A DNA stretch of 64,000 nt from Marinifilum flexuosum (GTDB lineage Bacteria; Bacteroidota; Bacteroidia; Bacteroidales; Marinifilaceae): positions 362,220-426,219 of the forward strand of contig NZ_RAPQ01000008.1 of assembly GCF_003610555.1 (NCBI RefSeq), written 5' to 3'. The notes beneath the pieces are model-generated. The model did no database searches and was not told the DNA's origin. It saw only the letters and a list, made by a program, of their open reading frames with translations. A program made the translations under genes and the position numbers. Positions 53,279 through 62,600 of the stretch are shown here, in pieces. How positions within the stretch are numbered: position 1 is the stretch's first letter; every line of letters begins with the position of its first letter.

Positions 53279-55501
53279 ATGTCAACAAATCATACAGCTC
53301 AAAAATTTGGAACTGCTCCAGTCTTTTTTACAGCAATCTCTACAATATTAGGTGCCATATTATTTTTGCGATTTGGCTATGCGGTGGGAAGTGTTGGTTT
53401 CTGGGGAGTTATATTTATTATTTTATTGGGACATGCAGTTACCATACCTACTGCTTTTGCAATATCTGAAATTGCAACCAATAAACGTGTTGAAGGAGGA
53501 GGGGAATACTTTATTATATCCAGATCGTTTGGTTTAAATATTGGAGCAACAATAGGTTTGGCTTTGTTTATGTCGCAGGCCATAAGTGTAGCATTTTACA
53601 TCATAGCATTTACGGAAGCTTTTGAGCCAGTTTTTAATTGGGTACGCGAAACATATGGATATCATCTGCCCAGGCAAGTTGTAAGTATTCCTGCCATGTT
53701 ATTGCTTTCGGCTTTGATTTTGAAAAAAGGAGCCAACTTGGGAGTGAAAGCTCTTTATTTTGTGGTGGCAATTCTATTTATTTCATTGGCCATGTTTTTT
53801 CTGGGCTCTACAGAATATTCCTTGACGAGTGATTTTAACTTATGGAATGCTGATTTTAAAAATACAGATAATTTTTTCATTGTATTTGCAATTATTTTTC
53901 CGGCATTTACTGGTATGACAGCTGGAGTTGGATTATCTGGAGATTTAAAGAATCCTTCAAAATCTATTCCTGTGGGAACTACCGCAGCCACTTTAATAGG
54001 AATGATTATCTATTTCTTTATCGTATATAAATTGGCAGGATCGGCAAGTAGTGAAGATTTGGTTGGAGATCAGTTGATCATGTCGAAAATTGCATTGGGA
54101 GGAGCTATTATAATTCCACTTGGATTAGCTGCATCAACAATTTCTTCTGCAATTGGATCTGTAATGGTTGCACCAAGAACTTTGCAGGCACTTTCTATTG
54201 ATAAATCTTTTCCATCGAAAGCATTAAACAATTGGTTAGCTAAAGGCAGAGCAAAAGATAACGAACCCATCAATGCATCATTGATAACCTGTTTAATAGC
54301 TATCGTTTTTGTTGCATTAGGAGATGTAAATGCTGTAGCAGAAATCATATCCATGTTTTTTATGCTTACTTATGGGGCTTTGTGTTTAATCTCTTTTTTA
54401 AATCATTTTGGATCGTCACCGAGTTATCGTCCTTCCTTTAAATCAAAGTGGTTGTTATCGCTTATCGGATTTTTCATTTCCATATGGGTAATGTTCAAAA
54501 TCAACACTCTTTATGCATTTAGTGCAGTTGTTTTAATGAGTTTGATTTATTTGTTTATTAACCGATATCATAAACACAGGAATGGATTGGAATCAATTTT
54601 CTTGAATTCTCTTTATCAATTGAATAGAAATATGCAGGTTTTCTTGCAAAAAGCAGGTAAAAGAAAGACAAGAGAGTGGCGACCTAGTGCAATTTGTATC
54701 TCGAAAGATTCGTTTAAACGCGATACTGCATTTAAATTATTAAACTGGATATCCTACAAATATGGATTTGGAACTTACCTACATCGAATCGAAGGATATT
54801 ACTCCAAAGCGACATATCAGCAATCGCAAGAGGAATTGGATAAGCTAATAAGCAGTTTCGATAAAATCGAGAATCATGTTTATGTAGATACAATAATATC
54901 ACCATCATATACTTCAGCTATTGCCCAAGCCATTCAGTTGCCAGGAATTGCTGGAATGGAGAATAATATGGTGATCTTCGAATTTGATAAGGAAGATCCT
55001 GAGCGTTTGGATTTGATCATTGAAAACTATTCTTTGGCACGTGCCGGAAATTTCGATTTCTGTATTTTGGGAAGTTCAAGAAGAAAATTTAATTATAATA
55101 ACAACATTCATGTTTGGATTAAATCTTCAGATACCGATAATGCAAACCTCATGATTCTGTTGAGTTTTATTATCGGCGGACACCCGGATTGGAACAAAGC
55201 GGACATTAAAATTTTTAATATCTGCAAGGAAAATCAGGCTGATGAAACCAGGAGACAATTGGATGAATTGGTTGTTAGTGGCAGATTGCCAATCACAAAT
55301 TCAAATATTGAAATCATACACGAACAAGAGGATATTGCCTCTCGCGATATCATCAATCAGAAATCGGCTGACGCAGGTTTAACAATTCTTGGATTCAGAG
55401 GTGAAAGCTTAAAGCACGAGAAATCTGAACTATTTAAAGGATACGATTCGCTAGGGAATATTCTTTTTATAAACTCCAACAGTAGAAAGGATATCGATTA
55501 A
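53279..55501 (+). CDS. SLC12-like amino acid/cation-chloride APC transporter
   Basis: 740 residues. About twelve helices in residues 10-430 of the APC superfamily (start FGTAPVFFTAISTILGAILFLRFGYAVG). The first helix motif with TILGAILFLRFG and the later VGLSGDLKNPSKSIPVGT fit the SLC12-like group. A soluble C-terminal region of about 300 residues follows (from about 440), with alternating helix and strand segments that resemble the cytoplasmic domain of cation-chloride cotransporters. Substrate not known. A terminator follows its stop. Confidence 0.82.
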   Translation: MSTNHTAQKFGTAPVFFTAISTILGAILFLRFGYAVGSVGFWGVIFIILLGHAVTIPTAFAISEIATNKRVEGGGEYFIISRSFGLNIGATIGLALFMSQAISVAFYIIAFTEAFEPVFNWVRETYGYHLPRQVVSIPAMLLLSALILKKGANLGVKALYFVVAILFISLAMFFLGSTEYSLTSDFNLWNADFKNTDNFFIVFAIIFPAFTGMTAGVGLSGDLKNPSKSIPVGTTAATLIGMIIYFFIVYKLAGSASSEDLVGDQLIMSKIALGGAIIIPLGLAASTISSAIGSVMVAPRTLQALSIDKSFPSKALNNWLAKGRAKDNEPINASLITCLIAIVFVALGDVNAVAEIISMFFMLTYGALCLISFLNHFGSSPSYRPSFKSKWLLSLIGFFISIWVMFKINTLYAFSAVVLMSLIYLFINRYHKHRNGLESIFLNSLYQLNRNMQVFLQKAGKRKTREWRPSAICISKDSFKRDTAFKLLNWISYKYGFGTYLHRIEGYYSKATYQQSQEELDKLISSFDKIENHVYVDTIISPSYTSAIAQAIQLPGIAGMENNMVIFEFDKEDPERLDLIIENYSLARAGNFDFCILGSSRRKFNYNNNIHVWIKSSDTDNANLMILLSFIIGGHPDWNKADIKIFNICKENQADETRRQLDELVVSGRLPITNSNIEIIHEQEDIASRDIINQKSADAGLTILGFRGESLKHEKSELFKGYDSLGNILFINSNSRKDID

Positions 55502-55507
55502 AATAAA

Positions 55508-55533
55508 AAAGTCAGGGAACCACCCCTGACTTT
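55508..55533. terminator. Bidirectional hairpin terminator
   Basis: AAAGTCAGGG and CCCTGACTTT with a six-base loop. T run of at least six on the minus strand, only three on the plus strand. It can close the tRNA-Ala transcript as well as that of the transporter gene. Confidence 0.75.
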
Positions 55534-55811
55534 ACTCTAACCCATTTTAATCTATGAAAACCTAATCCTCTCGGAAAGGACACTACAAATGTATGGATTC
55601 CTGTTTTACCCACATTAAAAAAAGTGTTAAAGAAGGTTAAAAGCTAAGTTAATTAATGTTTTACTGATTTTCTCATTACATTCAGGTGTGGTCTTTTGTT
55701 AGGTAATATTTCAAGTATTGTGAACAACAGGATTATAAATACTTATGTAGAAATACATAGAAATGAAAAAGCGGCCATAGCATAATTGCCACAACCGCCT
55801 TGATTTGAGGG
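55534..55811. other. Intergenic region without recognised features
   Basis: 278 bases, AT-rich. I see no open reading frame, promoter or repeat worth naming. Confidence 0.6.
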
Positions 55812-55885
55812 TGGAGAGTACCGGAATCGAACCGGTGACCTTTTGACTGCCAGTCAAACGCTCTAGCCAACTGAGCTAACCCCCC
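55812..55885 (-). tRNA. tRNA-Ala (GGC)
   Basis: 74 bases on the minus strand. Acceptor GGGGGGT pairs with ACTCTCC using two G-U pairs. D-arm with AGTTGGCTA; anticodon stem TTTGA/TCAAA with loop CTGGCAG, anticodon GGC; T-arm ACCGG-TTCGAAT-CCGGT; discriminator A. CCA is not encoded as such (CCC follows). Confidence 0.93.
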
Positions 55886-56444
55886 ATTTAATATGTAATG
55901 ACTCCTAAAGCATTTTTTAATGATCAGGAATTCGCTTGCAAATATAAATTAAAATTAAACATGCGAAACTACTTGATAATGAATTTTTATCGAAAGCAAA
56001 CATTTTTTCTTCTTATACGTAAGGGAATTTAGAGTGGAGAATCTATTTTAGTTCGAAAAATTGTTTGTCAATAGACAATTGATTGGTAGCAATGTATAGT
56101 GTGTGTATAGGTAGGATGAGTTCGGACAATATGGATTTTTCACTCTTCTTTGTTAAAAAAAACTAATTTAGAATGGCTTTAAAGAAAAAAATGTACTAAA
56201 TTTATAGTTGATTTATTTACAGTGGGTTTATCTATATTCAAATTAGAGCATTTTTTATAATTATCATTAAATTTTCAGGCGATCTTACGTGTTGAAAATC
56301 AAAAAATACCATTAGAAAAAAATGATTGCTCGTTATTTTTATATCTTTATGCCTCAAATATTTTCGCAGAGAATAGAATTTTGATTATAAAATTGAATTA
56401 CTTACTTTTAAACGCTGAATTTAAAAGAAAATTAAAAGAAGATT
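55886..56444. other. Intergenic region upstream of tonB
   Basis: 559 bases, very AT-rich. It holds the tRNA-Ala promoter at 55939-55967. Toward the tonB gene TATCTTTA at about 56340 could be a degenerate -7 element. No coding frame, repeat or riboswitch is evident. Confidence 0.5.
55939..55967 (-). promoter_or_regulatory. tRNA-Ala promoter
   Basis: TATATTTG on the minus strand (55939-55946), and TTC in place of TTG 18 bases upstream. The geometry is the same as for the tRNA-Gln promoters. Confidence 0.68.
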
Positions 56445-57128
56445 ATGGAAGTTAAGAAGTCACCTAAAGCAGATCTTGAAAATAAGAGAGGTCTCTTTCT
56501 TGAGATTGGTCTGGCGCTGACTCTGCTTTTTGTCTTTGCTGCATTCGAATGGCGTGTAGATTCTGCTGAAGCTACAGGTTTACAAGATCAGCAAGAGATG
56601 GAAGCTGAGGAGGAGATTATTCCGATTACCAGACAGGAACAAATGAAGCCACCACCACCACCACCACCAGCACCTAAAGTAGCTGAGGTATTGGATATCG
56701 TGGATAACGATGAAGAGATCGAAGATGAGCTAGAAATTGAAGACTCGGATGCTGATATGGATGAAGAAGTTGAAATCCAAGTAGTAGAGGAAGAGGAAGA
56801 AGAAGATGAAGCTCAGGTATTTGTTATTGTAGAGGATATGCCTGAATTCCCAGGTGGACAGCTTGAATTACAGAAATGGATCGCAAGATCTATTAAGTAT
56901 CCTGTAATTGCTCAGGAAAATGGTATTACAGGCCGTGTATTTGTTACTTTCGTAGTAAATAAGGTAGGTGGTGTTGAGAATGTTCGCGTTGTTCGTGGAG
57001 TTGATCCATCTTTGGATAAAGAAGCGATTCGCGTAATCAATAAGATGCCAAAATGGAAGCCAGGAAAACAGCGTGGAAAACCAGTTAAGGTTTCTTATAC
57101 TGTACCAATCAACTTCCAATTGCAGTAG
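56445..57128 (+). CDS. tonB: Energy transducer TonB
   Basis: 227 residues. One membrane anchor (about 18-36), a periplasmic linker with seven consecutive prolines at about 68-74 and a long acidic spacer (about 88-126), then a TonB C-terminal domain: FPGGQLELQKWIARSIKYPVIAQENGITGRVFVTFVVNKVGG to WKPGKQRGKPVKVSYTVPINFQL. It delivers energy from an ExbB/ExbD motor (not in the window) to outer-membrane receptors. The acidic linker is unusual against the Lys/Pro linkers of proteobacteria, but common in Bacteroidota. Confidence 0.92.
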   Translation: MEVKKSPKADLENKRGLFLEIGLALTLLFVFAAFEWRVDSAEATGLQDQQEMEAEEEIIPITRQEQMKPPPPPPPAPKVAEVLDIVDNDEEIEDELEIEDSDADMDEEVEIQVVEEEEEEDEAQVFVIVEDMPEFPGGQLELQKWIARSIKYPVIAQENGITGRVFVTFVVNKVGGVENVRVVRGVDPSLDKEAIRVINKMPKWKPGKQRGKPVKVSYTVPINFQLQ

Positions 57129-57149
57129 ATCAATACTATACGATTATAT

Positions 57150-57184
57150 AAGAGGTTTCGATTTTTCGAAACCTCTTTTTTTGT
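57150..57184 (+). terminator. Terminator after tonB
   Basis: AAGAGGTTTCG, loop ATTTTT, CGAAACCTCTT, then a T run. Confidence 0.88.
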
Positions 57185-57214
57185 ACCTTACAGAAAGCAT
57201 TGCAGAATATTGTG

Positions 57215-57222
57215 TATTTTTG
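57215..57222 (+). promoter_or_regulatory. -7 element for hflX
   Basis: TATTTTTG matches TAnnTTTG; 101 bases before the hflX start. No -33 TTG at the usual place. Confidence 0.4.
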
Positions 57223-57323
57223 TCCTACAATTCATCTTTTTTCTGATTACTGAAAGAGTTTGATATTGGAGCAAATAGAATTGAAAAGGGGCGTAAGCCT
57301 AATGTTATTCCTAAAATATATAA

Positions 57324-58550
57324 ATGGGAGACTATCTAAGAACAAAAAAGGAGCAAGAAAAAGCGGTTTTAATCGGAGTGATTGATCAGTCTAAAAGTAT
57401 GACTGTTCAGGAAGTTGATGAATATTTGGCTGAGTTGGACTTTTTGGCTTTAACTGCAGGAGCAAAAACAGTTAAAAGGTTCACACAGAAGTTAGATTAT
57501 CCTAACCCAAAAACTTTTGTGGGAGCAGGAAAACTTGAGGAAATTCAAGATTACCTGGAAGCTAACGAAGATGTTGGTATGGTGATTTTCGATGATGAAT
57601 TATCTCCAACTCAACTTCGAAATGTAGAGAGAATCTTGAAAAGAAAAATTTTAGATAGAACCAATTTGATTCTTGATATCTTTGCCAGTAGAGCTCAAAC
57701 TGCACATGCAAAAACTCAGGTTGAGTTAGCTCAATATCAATACATGCTGCCAAGGTTGACTCGAATGTGGACTCACCTCGAGCGTCAACGAGGAGGTATT
57801 GGGATGCGTGGTCCAGGGGAAACCCAGATTGAGACCGACCGCCGAATTATCTTAGATAAAATTGCCAAGCTAAAGGAAGATCTCAAGAAGATTGACAAAC
57901 AAAAGGCAACTCAACGTAAGAACCGTGGAAAATTGGTTCGCGTTGCTTTGGTTGGATATACCAACGTTGGTAAATCTACTCTTATGAATATGCTTAGTAA
58001 ATCGGATGTTTTTGCTGAAAATAAATTATTTGCAACTCTGGATACTACAGTTCGAAAGGTAGTGATTCAGAATGTTCCTTTTTTATTGGCAGATACAGTT
58101 GGATTTATTCGAAAATTGCCTCACCATTTGGTTGAATCTTTTAAATCAACTTTGGATGAGGTGAGAGAGGCTGATGTTATTTTGCATGTTGTTGACATTT
58201 CACACCCTAACTTCGAAGATCATATCAAAGTGGTAAACGAAACCATGGCTGAAATTGATAACAGAGAAAAGCCTACTTTTCTTGTGTTCAATAAAATTGA
58301 TGCTTTCACCTATGTGAAGAAAGATGAGGACGATTTGCTACCCAAAACACGTGAAAACTATAGTTTGGATGAGTTAAAGCAAATGTGGATTGCCAAAGGA
58401 GATACGCCTTGTTTGTTTATTTCAGCAATCGAAAAGCAGAATATTGAAGAATTTAGAGAGAAAGTGTATGATGTTATTCGTGAAATTCATTCAGCGCGAT
58501 TCCCATACAATGATTTCCTTTATCAGGATTATTCAAATTTGATGGATTAA
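57324..58550 (+). CDS. hflX: Ribosome-splitting GTPase HflX
   Basis: 408 residues. N-terminal HflX domain with KTFVGAGKLEEIQ (about 63-75) and GPGETQIETDRR (163-174), a helical linker, then the G domain: G1 GYTNVGKST at 211-219, G3 DTVGFIRKLP at 257-266, and NKID for G4. Splits stalled 70S ribosomes during stress in other bacteria. C-terminal segment truncated compared with the E. coli protein, as is usual in Bacteroidota. A bidirectional terminator follows. Confidence 0.94.
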   Translation: MGDYLRTKKEQEKAVLIGVIDQSKSMTVQEVDEYLAELDFLALTAGAKTVKRFTQKLDYPNPKTFVGAGKLEEIQDYLEANEDVGMVIFDDELSPTQLRNVERILKRKILDRTNLILDIFASRAQTAHAKTQVELAQYQYMLPRLTRMWTHLERQRGGIGMRGPGETQIETDRRIILDKIAKLKEDLKKIDKQKATQRKNRGKLVRVALVGYTNVGKSTLMNMLSKSDVFAENKLFATLDTTVRKVVIQNVPFLLADTVGFIRKLPHHLVESFKSTLDEVREADVILHVVDISHPNFEDHIKVVNETMAEIDNREKPTFLVFNKIDAFTYVKKDEDDLLPKTRENYSLDELKQMWIAKGDTPCLFISAIEKQNIEEFREKVYDVIREIHSARFPYNDFLYQDYSNLMD

Positions 58551-58570
58551 AAGACTCATGATATAAAAAG

Positions 58571-58600
58571 AAAACCCGATGTTTTGCATCGGGTTTTTTA
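58571..58600. terminator. Bidirectional terminator between hflX and asd
   Basis: AAAACCCGATG, loop TTTTG, CATCGGGTTTTTT, six bases before the asd stop on the minus strand. Confidence 0.9.
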
Positions 58601-58605
58601 TTGTG

Positions 58606-59595
58606 TTACACCAATTCTTGCTTGGCTAAATATTCTGCAATTTGAACTGCATTGGTTGCAGCTCCTTTTCTAAGGTTATCGGCAACAACCCACATGTTTA
58701 AACTGTTTGGATTTGAATAATCACGGCGAATACGTCCAACAAATACTTCATCTCGTTCATGCGAGTATTTTGGCATAGGGTATTCATTATTATCCAGATT
58801 ATCCTGAACAATTACACCTTCTGTTTCTTTTAGAAGTTGTTTTACCTCTTCAATATCAAAATCATTGGTAAATTCAATGTTTAATGATTCACTATGACCT
58901 CCAACAACTGGTACTCTAACTGCAGTAGCAGTAACTCTGATATTGTCGTCCTTCAAAATCTTTCTGGTTTCGTTAACCAGTTTCATCTCTTCTTTTGTGT
59001 AACCATTTTCTGTAAATACATCGCAATGTGGAAGACAGTTTTTATCTATCTCGTGTGGATAGGCTTTTTCTCCATCTATTCCTGAGCGCTCATCTTCAAA
59101 TTGCTGCACTGCCTTAACTCCAGTACCAGTGATCGATTGGTATGTTGAAATTACCAAGCGTTCAATCTGGTATTTTTCATGAAGAGGAGCTAGGGCAACT
59201 ACCATCTGAATTGTTGAGCAATTCGGATTGGCAATAATTTTATCCTCTTTGGTTAATTCTTTAGCATTAATTTCTGGAACAACTAATTTTTTGTTCTCAT
59301 CCATCCTCCAAGCTGAAGAATTGTCTACTACAGTAGTGCCAACCTGGGCAAATTCAGGAGCCCATTTTAATGATGTACCGCCACCTGCTGAGAAAATTGC
59401 AATTTGTGGTTTTAGATTAATTGCATCTTCCATACTGATAACTTTGTACTTGTTGCCTTTAAATGCAACCTCTTTACCCACAGATCTTTCACTTGCTACT
59501 GGGTATAAATCGCTAACTGGAAAATTTCTTTCCTCCAGAACATCCAGTATTTTCTGGCCTACCAGGCCTGTAGCTCCTACAACTGCTATCCTCAT
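58606..59595 (-). CDS. asd: Aspartate-semialdehyde dehydrogenase
   Basis: 329 residues. It reduces beta-aspartyl phosphate with NADPH in the pathway to lysine, diaminopimelate, methionine and threonine. GATGLVGQ nucleotide loop at residues 7-14, catalytic C126 in NPNCSTIQM, and the acid/base histidine in RVPVVGGHSESLNIE. Full length and complete. It stands alone. Confidence 0.96.
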   Translation of the reverse strand: MRIAVVGATGLVGQKILDVLEERNFPVSDLYPVASERSVGKEVAFKGNKYKVISMEDAINLKPQIAIFSAGGGTSLKWAPEFAQVGTTVVDNSSAWRMDENKKLVVPEINAKELTKEDKIIANPNCSTIQMVVALAPLHEKYQIERLVISTYQSITGTGVKAVQQFEDERSGIDGEKAYPHEIDKNCLPHCDVFTENGYTKEEMKLVNETRKILKDDNIRVTATAVRVPVVGGHSESLNIEFTNDFDIEEVKQLLKETEGVIVQDNLDNNEYPMPKYSHERDEVFVGRIRRDYSNPNSLNMWVVADNLRKGAATNAVQIAEYLAKQELV

Positions 59596-59690
59596 AACAT
59601 AATAAAGCTTTAATTCCTTGTTTATAAAATCGATTATAGTTAAATTAGCTTTTGCTCAGAAAAGCAAATCAAAGTTAAAGTTAATTTCCT

Positions 59691-62600
59691 ATGAAAAAAA
59701 CACTTTCCCAGAAATTGTTCATACTCTTGGTTTTACTGATAAATACAAACCTACATGCAGAAGATTTATGGACAAAAAACTTCTCAGATGCTGCAGATTT
59801 AAATAAAGGTTATTGGGGTTCAAATGTTGATATGGAGGAGGTTGTTGATTGGAGTTTGGATGTCACTAACTGTACTCTTGCCGACGATTCGGATTACGTT
59901 AAAGTAGTAGAAACCAGTGGTGGAAGATTAGAAGCCGTTGATTGTGATGGTGAAGCTGTTTGGATGAGTAAAGCTATTGATATTTCTTCTTATACTAATT
60001 GTTCTATCTCTGTGTTAGCAGTGGAGACTGGCTCTTCAACAAATGCTAATAAGTACCTGAAATTTTTCTATAAAATTGATGGAGGAGCTGAACAACTTTT
60101 TACTGTAAATGGTGATAATATTGGCAATTGGGGAAGCTCTGATGCTTCTACTTCTGGTTTGGAAGGAGATGAACTTAGAATAATAGTGAGGATGAATAAT
60201 CCAAATGCGGGGGATAAAGTTTATTTCGATAACATAGTAGTAAGTGGTGATCTCATAGTTGTTGAAAATGAGAATTTTACTGTTTTAAAGAAAGCTGAGA
60301 ATCAGGTTGAAGAGTTAATAATTAATACAGATGTTGATACTGAATTAGAAGCTTTGTCTTGCTTTAGATTCATAATTGACGAAACAGATTTAGCAAGTGA
60401 TGGTGTTCCTACCAAAATTTCCAGAATGACATTTTACAATTCTCATCCAGAAAATGGAATAGATTGGGAGAATCAATTAGGAGGTGTTAGGATTTATTCG
60501 GATGGTAATTTGGTGAATTATCAAACTATAACAATAGGTTCCGATTCCTTATATTTTGATTTTGTAGAAGGTCAACTATCAATTCCTGATGGTTCAAAGC
60601 GAGAAGTAGAGCTTAGAGTATTCCTTAATTCAGCTAATGAATTGATTGATGGATTAAAATTTCAGATGGCTATAGGGAAAGCTGCATGTGGATTTTCAAC
60701 ATATGCAAGTGGATCGGGTTTTCCTGAAAGTAATGAGACTATAAGTTCTGCTATTCATACCATAAATGTAGAAGCTACCCAATTGGTGTTGACTGGCATT
60801 CCTGAATCAGTTGTAAGAAATCACTTGTTTCAATTTTCAATTGAGGCGAACGATCAATTTGGAAATTTAGATACCGATCAGGATGAACAAATTAGTTTAT
60901 CTCTTCAAGCAGGAAAAGGGGAATTGATAGCAACTAATAGTTTAAGTAAATACTTAGAGAAAGGTATTTTGATATTTGATTCTTTAAGATACCAAATTAT
61001 AGATACGATTCAGTTAAAAGTAGATGGAGAAAGTTTACCTGCGCTAATTTCGCCCAAAATTGTTATCGAAAATACATTTGAATCTCAAGCGATTTCAACT
61101 TCGTGGATTCCAGATCATACTATTTTATCAGCTTTACATACTCAGAAAAGCGAAGCATTTAAATTGTTCGAATTTGCTATAAACGATTCAGGTGATGACG
61201 ATGCTCCTACTGTTCTTAAGAAAATCCCGATTAGAAGTGGTCAAAGCAATCAAGTAGATTTTAAGAAAAGTATAGCTGGCTTTTATCTTATGCGCGATAA
61301 TCATGAAATAGATGTTGATTTCGAGATTTCAAAAGATAAAATTGATGTCTTCTTGCAAGAATCAGATCCTGCTGCAATTATTAATAGTGAAAGTGAGGCC
61401 TCCTATTCTTTGTTTGGATATTTTAGGGAAGGAACTAGTGTAGACAAAGAAATAATTCAACTAAGAATAGAACAATCTAGTGAAAACTGGGAAGTATCAG
61501 AGGAGGATAGTGGATTAAAACTCCAGTTTGATAATGAGATATTAGGACCGAAGTTAGAATGTGAAGTGAAGGCTATACAAATGCAGTTTGGTGTGGTTCC
61601 AAAATCTGTAAAACCCAATGAATTATTTACTATTGAACTAGAAATGCTAGATGAATTGGGAAATTTGGATACTGATTCCAAAAAGCAGGTGGAAATTAGC
61701 TTAGCTGCAGGAACTGGTGAATTGACATCGGTTTCAGGATTGAGGAAAACTATGGAGAATGGTAAAATGATATGGACAGATTTAACATATAATAAAGCTG
61801 AACATTTTACCATTCAGGCAGAAGCCGAAGGTTTTGAAACAATACTTTCTGAAGATATTTCAAGTGTTGACCAAAGCTCGACTCTTATAAAAGGTGAGAA
61901 AATTGTAAATAATCAGTTAACATCTTTATCTGTAACTGAGGAAACTGCAAGTACTGTTTTGAACTTTACCATTGCAGATTCGGCTTCATTTGATGATTTG
62001 CCAACCATAATCAATACTGCGATATTCTATAAAAAAGAACTTCCAAATTCTTTTGATTGGGAAAAACATATTGCTGGAGCCGTAATAAAAAGTAATGGCG
62101 AAATTATTGAATGCAGTAACGATATTGACAATGAGCGCATCAAATTTAATTCAAGTAAGGGCTTATTTCAGGTAAGTAACGGAACCGTTCAGAAATTTGA
62201 ATTGGCCATATATTTCAAAGAATCTTGTTTGCCTGATCATATGGAATTTCAGGTATATATTCCACAATCTGCTTCGGGATGGAAGACTGGAATAAATAGT
62301 TCGGAATTAAAGACAAGCATGCTTGAGGATATGAATTCTGAAATTTTCAGCTTAAATGTAGAGGCAGACAGGATTAGTATCGCATCATCGCCTTTGTTTG
62401 TTATGGATAATTCAGAACAATTTAATGTAAAACTGGTTGCTTGCGATCGATATCAGAATATTGATATGGATTATACTGATAAAATTAGTTTGAAATTAAT
62501 TCAGGGAGATGGTGAGTTGATTCAAGATAATGAGTTAGATTTTAATAATGGTGTAGTGGATGTTAATTCTATGACTTATTCAGGTAAGAAAGATTTCTAT